A model generated the notes under the pieces. The model did not search any database and had not been told where the DNA came from. It saw nothing but the letters and a program-made list of their open reading frames with translations. A program made the position numbers and the translations under genes. Positions 43,661-52,993 of a stretch of 64,000 nucleotides of DNA are shown one piece after another. The DNA lies in the NCBI RefSeq assembly GCF_001571305.1, contig NZ_BCTN01000001.1, positions 124,001 through 188,000 of the forward strand, read 5' to 3'. Position 1 is the stretch's first letter. Each line of letters starts with the position of its first letter. This DNA comes from Erwinia persicina NBRC 102418 (GTDB lineage Bacteria; Pseudomonadota; Gammaproteobacteria; Enterobacterales; Enterobacteriaceae).

Positions 43661-44320
43661 ATGAATCAACAACGCTGGACAGAGGTCGATAATTATCTGA
43701 CAGAACAGCTGGTGCCACAGGATGAGGCACTGCTGGCCGCGCTGGAAAACAATCAGGCCGCGGGCTTACCGGCCATTGATGTGGCCCCGAATCAGGGCAA
43801 ATTGCTCAACCTGCTGGCAAAAATGACCGGGGCGAAACGCATACTGGAAATCGGCACGCTTGGCGGCTACAGCACGCTGTGGCTGGCGCGTGCGCTGCCC
43901 GATGGCGGCAAAGTGATCACCCTGGAATATGAACCCCACCACGCGGAGATCGCCGCGCAGAATATCCGCCGCGCCGGGCTGGAACACAAGGTCACCCTGC
44001 GCGTCGGCGCCGCACTGGATACCCTGCCGACGCTGGCTGACGCCGCGCCGTTTGATATGATCTTTATTGATGCTGATAAACGTAATAACCCGGCCTACCT
44101 GGAGTGGGCGATCCGCTATTCACGCCCGGGCACGCTGATTATTGGCGATAACGTGGTGCGCAATGGGCACGTCGCTGACGGCGATACCAGCGACTGGAAT
44201 ATTCAGGGGATACGGGACTTTCTGACCATGATGGGCAGCGATCCCCGCCTTGACGCGACCGCGATACAAACCGTGGGGGCAAAAGGCTGGGACGGCTTCT
44301 CGCTGGCGCTGGTGAAATAA
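43661..44320 (+). CDS. Class I SAM O-methyltransferase (caffeoyl-CoA type)
   Basis: A 219-residue methyltransferase of the Methyltransf_3 group acting on catechol-type hydroxyls. The SAM-binding loop is ILEIGTLGGYSTLWLA and the next acid is TLEYEPHHAEIA; the metal-site strand is DMIFIDADKRNNPAYLEW. AAGGAG precedes the ATG. Small-molecule substrate unknown. Confidence 0.85.
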   Translation: MNQQRWTEVDNYLTEQLVPQDEALLAALENNQAAGLPAIDVAPNQGKLLNLLAKMTGAKRILEIGTLGGYSTLWLARALPDGGKVITLEYEPHHAEIAAQNIRRAGLEHKVTLRVGAALDTLPTLADAAPFDMIFIDADKRNNPAYLEWAIRYSRPGTLIIGDNVVRNGHVADGDTSDWNIQGIRDFLTMMGSDPRLDATAIQTVGAKGWDGFSLALVK

Positions 44321-44322
44321 TT

Positions 44323-44658
44323 TCACCCTGGCTCGTGAGGGCCGGGGGCGATATTGGCCAGTGAAACCATAATGCCACACAGGGAAGTACAAATAAGGGG
44401 AAAAATAAACGCCTCAGAGTGACGCAAGGGATTATTCAGGTCCAGCGCCACAACCAAAAAAAACAAACTCGATGCAAAGGTCGCGCCAGAAAATACCTGA
44501 TGTAATTTATATTGCAGCTTGTGTAATGAAAATGGCGGCGTATGCGTTGACCGCCAGTCCCAGATAAGGTGAATCATCAGATAGAGGGTACAAACAGAAA
44601 AATAGAAATAGACCAGCTGCTGACTATCCTGTGGGAAGAACGAACAGAAGCGCATCAA
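44323..44658 (-). CDS. Small membrane protein (111 aa), unknown
   Basis: About three hydrophobic segments (LVYFYFSVCTLYLMIHLIW; VFSGATFASSLFFLVVALDL; AFIFPLICTSLCGIMVSLANI) joined by short loops. I do not recognise the family. It overlaps the upstream 63-codon membrane gene by ATGA, so they are translated together. It ends three bases from the convergent methyltransferase. Confidence 0.65.
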   Translation of the reverse strand: MMRFCSFFPQDSQQLVYFYFSVCTLYLMIHLIWDWRSTHTPPFSLHKLQYKLHQVFSGATFASSLFFLVVALDLNNPLRHSEAFIFPLICTSLCGIMVSLANIAPGPHEPG

Positions 44659-44846
44659 CTTGCGCGCCAGACGGCGAACAGGTACAAAGCACTGAGCAGG
44701 GTTCCTCCTGTCACCACACCACAGTTGATGACATAAGGCGTGAGTGTAATAGCCGGAAATAACAGGGGGACAAATCCCGAAAGTGCCAATCCCCAGCCAC
44801 CCCCACCTATTATCGCATGCATTAACGTTTTAAGACTGAAATCCAT
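44655..44846 (-). CDS. Small membrane protein (63 aa), unknown
   Basis: Two hydrophobic helices: one glycine-rich near the N-terminus (HAIIGGGGWGLALSGFVPLLF), one C-terminal (VVTGGTLLSALYLFAVW). Size and layout are like holins, but no lysis gene is nearby. The AGGTGG before the ATG supports translation. Coupled to the 111-residue membrane protein. Confidence 0.62.
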   Translation of the reverse strand: MDFSLKTLMHAIIGGGGWGLALSGFVPLLFPAITLTPYVINCGVVTGGTLLSALYLFAVWRAS

Positions 44847-44960
44847 TTTCCACCTCCATAACTTATTCCATTAATAAAGTAAACCCTCCTGAGTACGCCA
44901 AAAATATTACCGAAAACAAAAACAAAGATCATCACAAAATAATAAAGCAGCCGCCCTTAA

Positions 44961-44977
44961 ATCCCGTTTTTCGGGAT
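44961..44977 (-). terminator. Terminator after hyuB
   Basis: On the minus strand ATCCCG-AAAAA-CGGGAT followed by TTAAGG, 28 bases after the hyuB stop. Compact and at the right place for an intrinsic terminator. Confidence 0.6.
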
Positions 44978-45004
44978 GGATCGCAGAATTCAAGGGGGCA
45001 GAAC

Positions 45005-46984
45005 TTATTCCCCGCTCAGTGCCGGAAAACGCTGTTTCAGCCCGCTAAACAGAGCGGACATCTGCGCTTCCAGCGGCAGGTCCGCCCCCTCGCCCGCGTT
45101 TACCGCCGCAAACACCTGGTGCTTGAGAAAATGACGCCAGACCACCGGCTGCCGGGCGAGAAACACCGTTAACAGCTGATAGCGTTCCGGTGTCCACAGG
45201 GCTTCAAAGGTGCGCCGGGCGTCCCCCACGTCGAAGTGCTCGCCAGTCCCCGCCGGCATTGCCGCACGCAGGCGCGCCGTCCCGACGTCGTCAATCTCTC
45301 CGCACTGCAGCGCCACGCCGTACTGCTCACGAGCCGCCTGCTCCGTCAGGAAGCCGCACTGTACATCCTGCAGTACCGCCTGCGCGCGGCGGTTTTTCGC
45401 CAGCCCGTAGCCGCCGGCACCCGGGCCTTTGATCGCCACCACGTCACCCGGCCCGCAGTGGATCACATCGGTGTTCCCGTGCTCCGTCACGCGGCCATCG
45501 GCATGTTCGGTGCGAAACCACGAGGTGCTGCCCGCCTGCCCGCCCGCCGCCCCGGCGGAGGAGAAGACCGAGCGATTGCGGTTGCGGGCTGTAATGGTGG
45601 TATTGGGGGCAAACACCTCAAACGCCATTTCGGTGGCCAGCCCGCCGCGATACTCCCCGGCACCTGCGCTGTCGGTCGCCAGACCATAGCGCAGGAACCG
45701 CACCGGGACCTCCGCTTCGTTGATCTCTATTGGCGTATTCTTCAGGAACGCCGACAGGCCGCCGGAACCGTCCGGGCCGTCGTGTTTCGGCGTACCGCCC
45801 GCCCCGCCCCCTACCGGGCCGAGGGAGGCCACCACGCTGCGGTTCTGGCCATCAACGGTGCGGATATTGATGATGGAATTCCCCCCCGGGGAGTTGGCCG
45901 GCAGCCGATCCGGCATGGCCAGGGAAAACGCGCCCACGGTAGCAATCTGCGACATGGCACAGGTCAGGGAGCGCATGCCTACGGCCGCTGGCGCTTCACA
46001 GTTCATAATGGTGCCCGGCGGCAAAATCGCCCGCGTCGGGCGCAGCGTCCCGGCGTTCAGCAGCAGGGAACGATCCAGCGTCGACAGGACGTACGTCACC
46101 CCCACCAGCGCCAGCGGGTGACGTTCCCGCCCCCCGGTCGGCATATTGAGGGAGGACATCAGCTGCGGATCGCTGCCGGTATAGTCCAGCACCAGGCTGT
46201 CGCCTTTCACCCGCAGCGTGACGGCGATACGGCAGGGATAACCGCCCTCGCCATCTTCGTCCGCGTAATCGGCATAGAAATACTCCCCGTCAGGAATGGT
46301 GCTGATAATGCCGCGCGCCTGCTGCTCGGCGTAGTCGAGGATCCCCTCAACCCCGGTCAGGAAGTCCTCAATACCAAAGCGGGCGATAATCTCCTGCACT
46401 TTGCGTTCGCCAATATTTACCGACGCAATCTGGGCATTAAAGTCTCCCCAGTTCTGATCGGGCGCACGAACGTTCAGCCGCATAATGCGCGCCACCTCTT
46501 CGTTCAGCACGCCTCCGCTGATGATCTTCAGCGGCGGGATGCGGATGCCTTCCTGCACAATCTCCGTCAGCGAGCGCGACAGCGAGGCCGGTACCGCTCC
46601 CCCCACATCGGTGTTATGGATGTGCCCCACCACAAAACAGGTGATTTCGCCGTCGTGGAACACCGGTTTCCAGATATGAATATCCGGTGAATGGGTGGCC
46701 ACGTTACCTGCATACGAATCGTTGGTGATGCAGATATCGCCTTCCTGATAGCCGTCAATCAGCGCCAGCACCGGGCCATAATCAATGCCGCTGTACCAGG
46801 GCGCACCAAAGCTGCGCGGCGACGCAAAGGCCATCCCGTCACGGCTGACAATCTGACAGGAAAAATCTTCCGTCTCTTTGACAAAGGTGGAGTGCGCGGT
46901 ACGCATCAGCGTAAATGCCATGGCATCGGCGGCGGCCGCGCAGTAGTTGGCGAGAATTTGCAGGTTACGTCCATCAATGGCCAT
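45005..46984 (-). CDS. Hydantoinase/oxoprolinase subunit B (HyuB)
   Basis: A 659-residue HyuB-family subunit, partner of HyuA in ATP-dependent opening of cyclic amides such as N-methylhydantoin, 5-oxoproline or caprolactam. Family landmarks are the metal-site segment ICFVVGHIHNTDVGG-like CFVVGHIHNTDVGG, GDICITNDSYAGN, and the Gly-rich LGPVGGGAGGTPKHDG. Start overlaps hyuA by eleven bases. With the separate HyuA gene upstream this is the two-subunit form, not the fused eukaryotic oxoprolinase. The actual ring substrate cannot be read from sequence. Confidence 0.88.
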   Translation of the reverse strand: MAIDGRNLQILANYCAAAADAMAFTLMRTAHSTFVKETEDFSCQIVSRDGMAFASPRSFGAPWYSGIDYGPVLALIDGYQEGDICITNDSYAGNVATHSPDIHIWKPVFHDGEITCFVVGHIHNTDVGGAVPASLSRSLTEIVQEGIRIPPLKIISGGVLNEEVARIMRLNVRAPDQNWGDFNAQIASVNIGERKVQEIIARFGIEDFLTGVEGILDYAEQQARGIISTIPDGEYFYADYADEDGEGGYPCRIAVTLRVKGDSLVLDYTGSDPQLMSSLNMPTGGRERHPLALVGVTYVLSTLDRSLLLNAGTLRPTRAILPPGTIMNCEAPAAVGMRSLTCAMSQIATVGAFSLAMPDRLPANSPGGNSIINIRTVDGQNRSVVASLGPVGGGAGGTPKHDGPDGSGGLSAFLKNTPIEINEAEVPVRFLRYGLATDSAGAGEYRGGLATEMAFEVFAPNTTITARNRNRSVFSSAGAAGGQAGSTSWFRTEHADGRVTEHGNTDVIHCGPGDVVAIKGPGAGGYGLAKNRRAQAVLQDVQCGFLTEQAAREQYGVALQCGEIDDVGTARLRAAMPAGTGEHFDVGDARRTFEALWTPERYQLLTVFLARQPVVWRHFLKHQVFAAVNAGEGADLPLEAQMSALFSGLKQRFPALSGE

Positions 46985-49034
46985 GATGTGCTCCGGTTAG
47001 CGGGGTAATAATCAGGTTGCCGTAGTGGTCAACATCGACCTGCATCTGCGGCGGAACGCAGGTGGTGCAGTCATCCTGGGCAATAATCACCGGCCCGGTC
47101 AGCTGGTGTCCGGCGCGCAGCGCACTGCGGGCAACAACATCCAGCTGCCACCAGCGCCCGTCAATCCAGGCTTCAACCTGTTGCTGCACCGGAACCGGTC
47201 CGTCTGCCTCAGGCAGCGTGGTCAGGCGTGGTTTTGGCGTCGGGGAGGAGAGCACCAGCCGCAGGTTGATAAGTTGTACCGGTGCCTGCGCATCGTGATG
47301 GCCAAACAGACGGGTGTGATGAGCATCGAAGGCGCTGCGGATTGCCTGCAGGTCCCCTTCGAGCAGCCAGCATCGCTGCAGGACAACATCGATTTCAAAC
47401 GACTGTCCGCGATAGCGCATATCTGCCGAGAAACTGAGTTCGTACGGCAGATCGGCACCATATTCCCGTGCCAGCCAGCCTTCCGCTTCATCACTGAGCT
47501 GCTGCGCACTCTGCTGCAGGCGGTCGCTGACCACCGGGGTCAGGTCGCAGTAGAGCGTGCGGATAAAGTCATTTTTGATATCGGCCACCAGGCCACCCAG
47601 CGCCGAAAGCACGCCTGGCGTGGGGGGCACCACCACGCCTTTCAGCTTCAGCTCACGCGCCAGGAAGCAGCCCATCATGGGCCCGGCACCGCCGAACGCC
47701 AGGAAGTAAAATTCGCGTGGATCCAGACCAAAGCGCGAGATCAGCCCGCTGGTGTCGCTGTACATGCTGGAGATCGCCAGCGCGATAATATTTTCGGCCG
47801 TTTCCTCAATGCTGATCCCCAGCGGGCCAGCCAGTTTCCCGACCGCCGCACGCGCCCCGACGACATCCACCTGCACCGCGTTGTAACCGAGGTCGCCATG
47901 CCCGATCAGACCACAGGCCGCAAAGGCATCCGTGGCGGTCGCTTCGGTACCGCCACGGCGGAAGCAGACCGGCCCCGGCAGCGATCCGGCGCTGTCCGGG
48001 CCGACCTGCAACACCCCCAGACTGTCTATCCAGGCAATCGATCCGCCGCCCTGTCCCACCGAGGTGACAGAGACGGACGGAATATAGATCGGGAAATCAC
48101 CGATAATTTCGCCGTTACCGTATTCCGGACGACCGTCGATGATCACCGCCACATCCGCGCTGGTGCCGCCGATATCCAGACTGAGCAGGCGGTCAAAACC
48201 GCAGCTTTCAGCGATATAGCTGGCGCCCATCACCCCGGACGCCGTGCCGGACAGCACCATCTGCACACACTCGGCTTTTGCCTGCGCCAGACCCATCACC
48301 CCGCCGTTAGATTTGGTGATACGCGGCGGTACCGGTACCCCCATCGCTTTCAGCGCCTGCTCGAAGGCATCCAGGTACTGGATCACCTTCGGCTGCACGT
48401 AAGCGTTCATCACCGCGGTGATGGTGCGTTCATATTCGCGGATGATCGGCCAGATCTCCGCCGAACAGGAGGTCAGCAGGTCAGGGGCGATTTCAGCGAC
48501 GATCTCGCGCACCTGCGCTTCATTGCTGCCGTTGCGATAGCTGTGCAGAAGTGAGACGACAATGCCCTCGCAGCCCGCCGCGCGCGCCGCCTCCACCGCA
48601 TCAATGACGCTCTGGCGATCGACCGCCTGCAGCACGTTGCCGTCGCGGTCGCTGCGCTCCCTGATGGCGAAAACGCGGTCGCGGGCGATCAGCGGAGCCG
48701 GGCGGCGTGAAAACAGATCGTGAATATGCGGAATTTTGAGCCGCGCCAGTTCCAGCACATCACAGAACCCTTCCGTGGCAAACAGCGCCAGCTTTACCCC
48801 CTTGCGCTGGATCACTGCATTAACGCCGACCGTCGTGCCGTGGGTAAAGTAATGGATGTCGGCAGGATCAATCCCATCGCGCTGCGCAAACTGCGCCAGC
48901 CCGGTGGTGATCTCGCTGCCGGGGCTGTCCGGGCGTGACAGGACTTTCAGGGTACGGATGCTGTTATCACGCTCGTCCAGCAGCGCAAAATCCGTGAACG
49001 ATCCGCCAATATCGACGCCAACGCGGTAGCTCAT
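46974..49034 (-). CDS. Hydantoinase/oxoprolinase subunit A (HyuA)
   Basis: A 686-residue ATP-binding subunit of the ASKHA fold. It has the first phosphate loop VDIGGSFTDFALLD, HGTTVGVNAVIQRKG, the second loop SLDIGGTSADVAVI and the GGGSIAWIDSLGVLQVGPDSAG stretch. Overlaps the small GNAT gene upstream (ATGA) and hyuB downstream. It phosphorylates the amide to allow ring opening. Confidence 0.88.
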   Translation of the reverse strand: MSYRVGVDIGGSFTDFALLDERDNSIRTLKVLSRPDSPGSEITTGLAQFAQRDGIDPADIHYFTHGTTVGVNAVIQRKGVKLALFATEGFCDVLELARLKIPHIHDLFSRRPAPLIARDRVFAIRERSDRDGNVLQAVDRQSVIDAVEAARAAGCEGIVVSLLHSYRNGSNEAQVREIVAEIAPDLLTSCSAEIWPIIREYERTITAVMNAYVQPKVIQYLDAFEQALKAMGVPVPPRITKSNGGVMGLAQAKAECVQMVLSGTASGVMGASYIAESCGFDRLLSLDIGGTSADVAVIIDGRPEYGNGEIIGDFPIYIPSVSVTSVGQGGGSIAWIDSLGVLQVGPDSAGSLPGPVCFRRGGTEATATDAFAACGLIGHGDLGYNAVQVDVVGARAAVGKLAGPLGISIEETAENIIALAISSMYSDTSGLISRFGLDPREFYFLAFGGAGPMMGCFLARELKLKGVVVPPTPGVLSALGGLVADIKNDFIRTLYCDLTPVVSDRLQQSAQQLSDEAEGWLAREYGADLPYELSFSADMRYRGQSFEIDVVLQRCWLLEGDLQAIRSAFDAHHTRLFGHHDAQAPVQLINLRLVLSSPTPKPRLTTLPEADGPVPVQQQVEAWIDGRWWQLDVVARSALRAGHQLTGPVIIAQDDCTTCVPPQMQVDVDHYGNLIITPLTGAHHGH

Positions 49035-49501
49035 GGGGTGTTGTCCTCTGGTGGGGTGGGAATAAATTCCATCAATCGCTGTGGCTGTGCCACGGGCTGC
49101 CAGCCCGCCCGACGGTAGACGTCGTGAGCATCGTCGGTGGCCAGCATCCAGCGTTTTATCGTGTGCAGTTCGGGATGGGTGAGCACGGTGGCGGCAAACC
49201 AGCGGCCGAGCCCTTTGCCGCGATGGGCATCATCAATCATCACGTCGCTGAGGTAAGCAAAGCGGCTGTAATCGGTGATCAGGCGACCAAATCCGACCTG
49301 CTGCTGGCGGTAATAAAGACCGAAGGGCATGGATGCGGCGAGAGATCGTTCGGTGGTTGCCAGCGACTGCCCGGCAGCCCAGTAGCTTTTTTCAGACAGC
49401 TGGGCATGCACCCACGCGATATCCAGTTTGTGGGTATCGCTGCTTAACAGATATTCATCGCGCTGCCATTCGGCAACCACGGGGACAACCGGCTTGAGCA
49501 T
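49031..49501 (-). CDS. GNAT acetyltransferase in the hyu operon
   Basis: A 156-residue GNAT enzyme. Acetyl-CoA loop DDAHRGKGLGRWFAA and the C-terminal MLATDDAHDVYRRAGWQPV are clear. ATG 49501 has AGGAG six bases before it; the longer open frame upstream is high-GC noise. Translationally coupled to hyuA. It might acetylate the amino acid released by HyuAB, or an amine precursor; unknown. Confidence 0.8.
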   Translation of the reverse strand: MLKPVVPVVAEWQRDEYLLSSDTHKLDIAWVHAQLSEKSYWAAGQSLATTERSLAASMPFGLYYRQQQVGFGRLITDYSRFAYLSDVMIDDAHRGKGLGRWFAATVLTHPELHTIKRWMLATDDAHDVYRRAGWQPVAQPQRLMEFIPTPPEDNTP

Positions 49502-49668
49502 AGGAACTCCTGGCTCTTTTTTAGCGGATAAAAAGAGTGTAAGCCCTTTAGCAGGCGCAGTTTTTTGGTTGTTCGGGGTCAGTACGGCGTTTTGTGGGGA
49601 ATTGCGGGCGGGCGGGAAAATATTCTGCCGGAAGCGGGAAGCCCGCGAGCCAGGCATGGTGCTGTCGC

Positions 49669-49685
49669 GGGCGCGCGGCGCGCCC
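49669..49685. repeat. GC-only palindrome in the lrp-GNAT gap
   Basis: GGGCGCGC-G-GCGCGCCC is a perfect 8-1-8 palindrome of G and C only, and a wider stem GCCCGCGA / TCGCGGGC overlaps it. It lies in the 264-base gap between lrp and the GNAT gene. Could be a terminator stem or an operator. Confidence 0.4.
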
Positions 49686-49765
49686 CTGACGTTAACCCGG
49701 ACAATCGTACAAATCCTCGCCACGGGTTGACCGAAAAAAAGGGCCAGCCCGGGCGTGAAATGGGA

Positions 49766-50272
49766 TTAAAACTCGACCTGGGTGTGGCGGGTAATCAGCG
49801 ACCTCAGCGGCACACTGCTTTTCATGATGGGGGACTTGATCACGATATAACTGAAGTACTTATCAATGCCCACTTTGGCATCGAGCAGCCCTTCAATCAC
49901 TTCCTGATAGTGTTCAATACTGCGGGTAATAAAGCGCAGCAGATAGTCATAACCCCCGGTGATCAGATGGCACTCCATCAGCTCATCCACTTCGCGGATC
50001 GCATTCTCAAACTTCAGGAAATCTTCGCGGCGATGCCCGGACAGGGTCACTTCGGTGAACACCGTGACGGAATCGGTGATTTTCGTCAGATTGATATGCG
50101 CCTCATAACCGGTGATAAAACCCGCGGTTTCCAGGCGCTTGACGCGTTGCAGACAGGGGCTGGGCGAAAGCCCAACGGCATCGGCCAGGTTCACATTGCT
50201 GATACGGCCATCTTTCTGGAGCTGAACCAGAATGTTAATGTCGATACGGTCCAGTTTCATTAAGCCGTTCAT
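49766..50272 (-). CDS. Lrp/AsnC-family regulator
   Basis: A 168-residue feast/famine regulator with helix-turn-helix DRIDINILVQLQKDGRISNVNLADAVGLSPSPCLQRVKRLETAGFI and a C-terminal RAM ligand domain (ECHLITGGYDYLLRFI). ATG 50272 has GAGGGG about five bases upstream. It sits between an aminotransferase and the hyu genes, all leftward, and probably senses the amino acid made or consumed there. Confidence 0.87.
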   Translation of the reverse strand: MNGLMKLDRIDINILVQLQKDGRISNVNLADAVGLSPSPCLQRVKRLETAGFITGYEAHINLTKITDSVTVFTEVTLSGHRREDFLKFENAIREVDELMECHLITGGYDYLLRFITRSIEHYQEVIEGLLDAKVGIDKYFSYIVIKSPIMKSSVPLRSLITRHTQVEF

Positions 50273-50403
50273 AAGACCCCTCATTGGTTCACGTCACCCA
50301 ACTGGTATAGCACGCTTAATCACTGAGACGCCAGTATTTTAACATCGCGTGCTATCCGGGCGTAATTATCAATAAATGTAATAATATCAATGAGGAAGAA
50401 TTA

Positions 50404-51720
50404 TCAGCCTAAACGCCCCGTGGCGCGTGCCAGGGCGATATCAAAGATATGCAGAGCCTCTTCCAGCTGCGAATCACTGGTCACCAGCGGTGCCAGGAAG
50501 CGCACGGTATTGCGGTGCAGGCCACACTTGATCAGCAACAGTCCTTCCTGGCAGGCGCTGTCGAGGATCTTCTGCGTCAGCGCGGCATCGGGCTTTTTGC
50601 TTTCAAAATCAATTATCTCCACCGCCTGCATAAAGCCAATGCCACGCACTTCCCCAATGCAGGCATATTTTTCTGCCAGCTGATGCAGACGCGCATTCAT
50701 CTGCTGGCCGAGCTGATTCGACCGCGCCAGCAGATCGCCCTGCTCAAACAGATCGAGTACCGCCAGCGCCGCCGCACAGCCCAGTGCGTTACCGCCATAG
50801 GTGCCGCCCAGCCCGCCCGGCGCTGGCGCATCCATAATTGCTGCTTTGCCGACCACGCCAGAAATCGGCAGGCCGCCGCCGAGGCTTTTTGCCACGGTGA
50901 CCAGATCCGGCACGATGCCGCTGTGCTGGAAGCCAAACATCCTGCCGGTACGGCCAAAGCCGGTCTGCACTTCGTCGCAGATCAGCAGAATACCGTGACG
51001 CTGGGTGATCTCGCGCAGCGCCTGCATAAAGGCCGGCGACGCCGCCAGGAAGCCACCGTCACCCTGTACCGGCTCGATGATGATCGCCGCGACACGCTCA
51101 GGGAGGATCTGCACGGCGAACAGCGTCTCCAGCGCGTTGAGGCAGTCCTGTTCGGACACGTGATGGAAGGCGTTAGGGAACGGGACGCGGTAAATATCCC
51201 CCGGGAACGGCCCAAAGTTCTGCTTATAGGGCTGGCTCATTCCGGTTAAGGTCACGCCTAATAGGGTACGCCCGTGAAACGCACCGTCAAAAGCGATGAT
51301 GCCAGGACGGCCGGTGTGCGCGCGGGCAATTTTCACCGCATTTTCTACCGCTTCAGCCCCGCTGGTGAAAAACACACTTTTAAATTCTTCACCGGCACCA
51401 ATCAGCGCATTCAGACGCCGGGCCAGCTCGATATAACCCGGATAAGCGGCTACCTGAAAACAGGCATGAGATACCCGCTGCAGCTGCGCGGTGACAGCAT
51501 TCACCACGGCAGGATGGTTATGGCCCACGTTTAATACGCCAATGCCGCCGACAAAATCTAAATAACGATTCCCTTCCACATCCCAGACTTCAGAACCTTT
51601 GCCTTTGGCAATCACAATCGGGTGTGCGGTGACTACGCCACGGGGAACATTTTCTGCACGCGCGTCCAGAAACAGGGCGTTATCAGAGAATGTCTGCTGT
51701 TCAGCCAGTAAATTGTGCAT
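50404..51720 (-). CDS. Class III aminotransferase (GabT-like)
   Basis: A 438-residue PLP enzyme close to 4-aminobutyrate/omega-amino acid:2-oxoglutarate transaminases. Landmarks are FFTSGAEAVENAVKIAR, AFHGRTLLG, CDEVQTGFGRTG, and the PLP lysine in VTVAKSLGGGLP. In context it could take an omega-amino acid produced by ring opening to the semialdehyde, which the aldehyde dehydrogenase further upstream could oxidise. Not named gabT because a gabD partner is absent. Confidence 0.88.
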   Translation of the reverse strand: MHNLLAEQQTFSDNALFLDARAENVPRGVVTAHPIVIAKGKGSEVWDVEGNRYLDFVGGIGVLNVGHNHPAVVNAVTAQLQRVSHACFQVAAYPGYIELARRLNALIGAGEEFKSVFFTSGAEAVENAVKIARAHTGRPGIIAFDGAFHGRTLLGVTLTGMSQPYKQNFGPFPGDIYRVPFPNAFHHVSEQDCLNALETLFAVQILPERVAAIIIEPVQGDGGFLAASPAFMQALREITQRHGILLICDEVQTGFGRTGRMFGFQHSGIVPDLVTVAKSLGGGLPISGVVGKAAIMDAPAPGGLGGTYGGNALGCAAALAVLDLFEQGDLLARSNQLGQQMNARLHQLAEKYACIGEVRGIGFMQAVEIIDFESKKPDAALTQKILDSACQEGLLLIKCGLHRNTVRFLAPLVTSDSQLEEALHIFDIALARATGRLG

Positions 51721-51858
51721 TGATTTGCCTCATTGACGTCAAGATGAATAGTTGCCCTGAGCGGGCATGGGTCAAGTATCGCAATAAGCCGTCAGGGAAA
51801 GCTGCCGTTCGACGGGCGGCGGCAGCATTAACTTTCGTAATTCGTCCCAAACGTTGAA

Positions 51859-52992
51859 TTAAATTTTTACCGGCAGGGATTCCTGCACCACCGCGCAGAA
51901 CCAGCGGATGCCGTAGGGGATCAGCGCATCGTTAAAGTCATATTCCGAGTGATGCAGCGGACGACTTTCCGCCGACCCCAGCCAGACATAGGCCCCGGGT
52001 GTGGCCTGCAACATAAAGGAGAAGTCTTCCGAGGTCATTGCCGGTTTGGGCGCGGGTCCGTGCTCCAGTCCGGCGCGGCGCGCGGCGTTCAGCGCCACCC
52101 GGGCTTCATGCTGACCGTTGATGGTCGCCGGATAGTAGCGATCGTAGGTCACCCGCGCCGTCAGCCCGTGCGACGCCGTGACATGCTGCGCCAGTTCGCG
52201 CATGCGCTGTTCAATCCGATCCTGCACGCCAGCATCAAACGTGCGTACCGTCCCGCTCAGGGTCGCCTGCGCCGGGATCATATTATGGGAGAAGCCGCCG
52301 TTGATGCGCGTCACCGTCAGCACGGCGGGATCGCACGGGTCCAGATCGCGGCTGACAATCGTATGCAGCGCCACCACCAGTTCACTGGTGGCCAGCAGCG
52401 TATCGGCGGTCAGCTGCGGCTGAGCGGCATGGCCGCCGCCGCCCTCCACGGTGATACTGAAGGCATCGCCGGCGGCCATAATCGGCCCTGGCCGGGTCTG
52501 CACCGTGCCCAGCGGCAGCTGCGGCCAGTTATGAATGGCATAGACCGCGTCACAGGGAAAGCGGGTAAACAGGCCGTCGTCGATCATCGCCTGCGCCCCG
52601 GCCAGCCCCTCCTCCGCCGGCTGGAAGATAAAACAGACCGTACCGTCAAAGCTGCTCTCCGCCGCCAGCGCCTGAGCGGCCCCCAGCAGCATAACGGTGT
52701 GGCCGTCATGCCCGCAGGCGTGGCAGACATCGGGCTGACGGCTCTTCCACGGCTGACTGCCGTTATCGGCCATCGGCAACGCGTCCATATCGGCGCGCAG
52801 GCCAACCGTACGCGTGCTGCTGCCGCGCTTCAGGACGCCGACCACGCCGGTTTTACCGATGCCCTGATGAACCTCCAGCCCCAGGCGGGTGAGAAACTCA
52901 ACCACCAGCGCGCTGGTGCGGTGCTCCTGATAACCCAGTTCGGGGTGCTGATGAATATCGCGCCGGAGCGCCACTAATGCGGCCAGATCCAT
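51859..52992 (-). CDS. M20 amidohydrolase (hippurate hydrolase type)
   Basis: A 377-residue di-metal peptidase-fold amidohydrolase that removes an acyl group from an N-acyl amino acid or similar amide. Metal ligands lie in CHACGHDGHTVM and IFQPAEEGLAG; a Gly-rich loop GGGGHAAQP binds the carboxylate. ATG 52992 has AAGGA seven bases upstream, one base after the preceding gene's stop. N-acyl group and amino acid unknown; acetyl is possible given the acetyltransferases nearby. Confidence 0.86.
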   Translation of the reverse strand: MDLAALVALRRDIHQHPELGYQEHRTSALVVEFLTRLGLEVHQGIGKTGVVGVLKRGSSTRTVGLRADMDALPMADNGSQPWKSRQPDVCHACGHDGHTVMLLGAAQALAAESSFDGTVCFIFQPAEEGLAGAQAMIDDGLFTRFPCDAVYAIHNWPQLPLGTVQTRPGPIMAAGDAFSITVEGGGGHAAQPQLTADTLLATSELVVALHTIVSRDLDPCDPAVLTVTRINGGFSHNMIPAQATLSGTVRTFDAGVQDRIEQRMRELAQHVTASHGLTARVTYDRYYPATINGQHEARVALNAARRAGLEHGPAPKPAMTSEDFSFMLQATPGAYVWLGSAESRPLHHSEYDFNDALIPYGIRWFCAVVQESLPVKI

Positions 52993-52993
52993 A

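Noticed and set aside
45236-46690. Plus-strand open frame of about 480 codons opposite hyuB
   Set aside because: Antisense to HyuB, low-complexity composition, no ribosome site; a codon-bias shadow.
47025-48554. Long plus-strand open frame (over 500 codons) opposite hyuA
   Set aside because: It lies wholly antisense to a well-supported HyuA gene, its product is rich in Arg, His and Gln with no domain, and such frames are expected opposite GC-rich genes.
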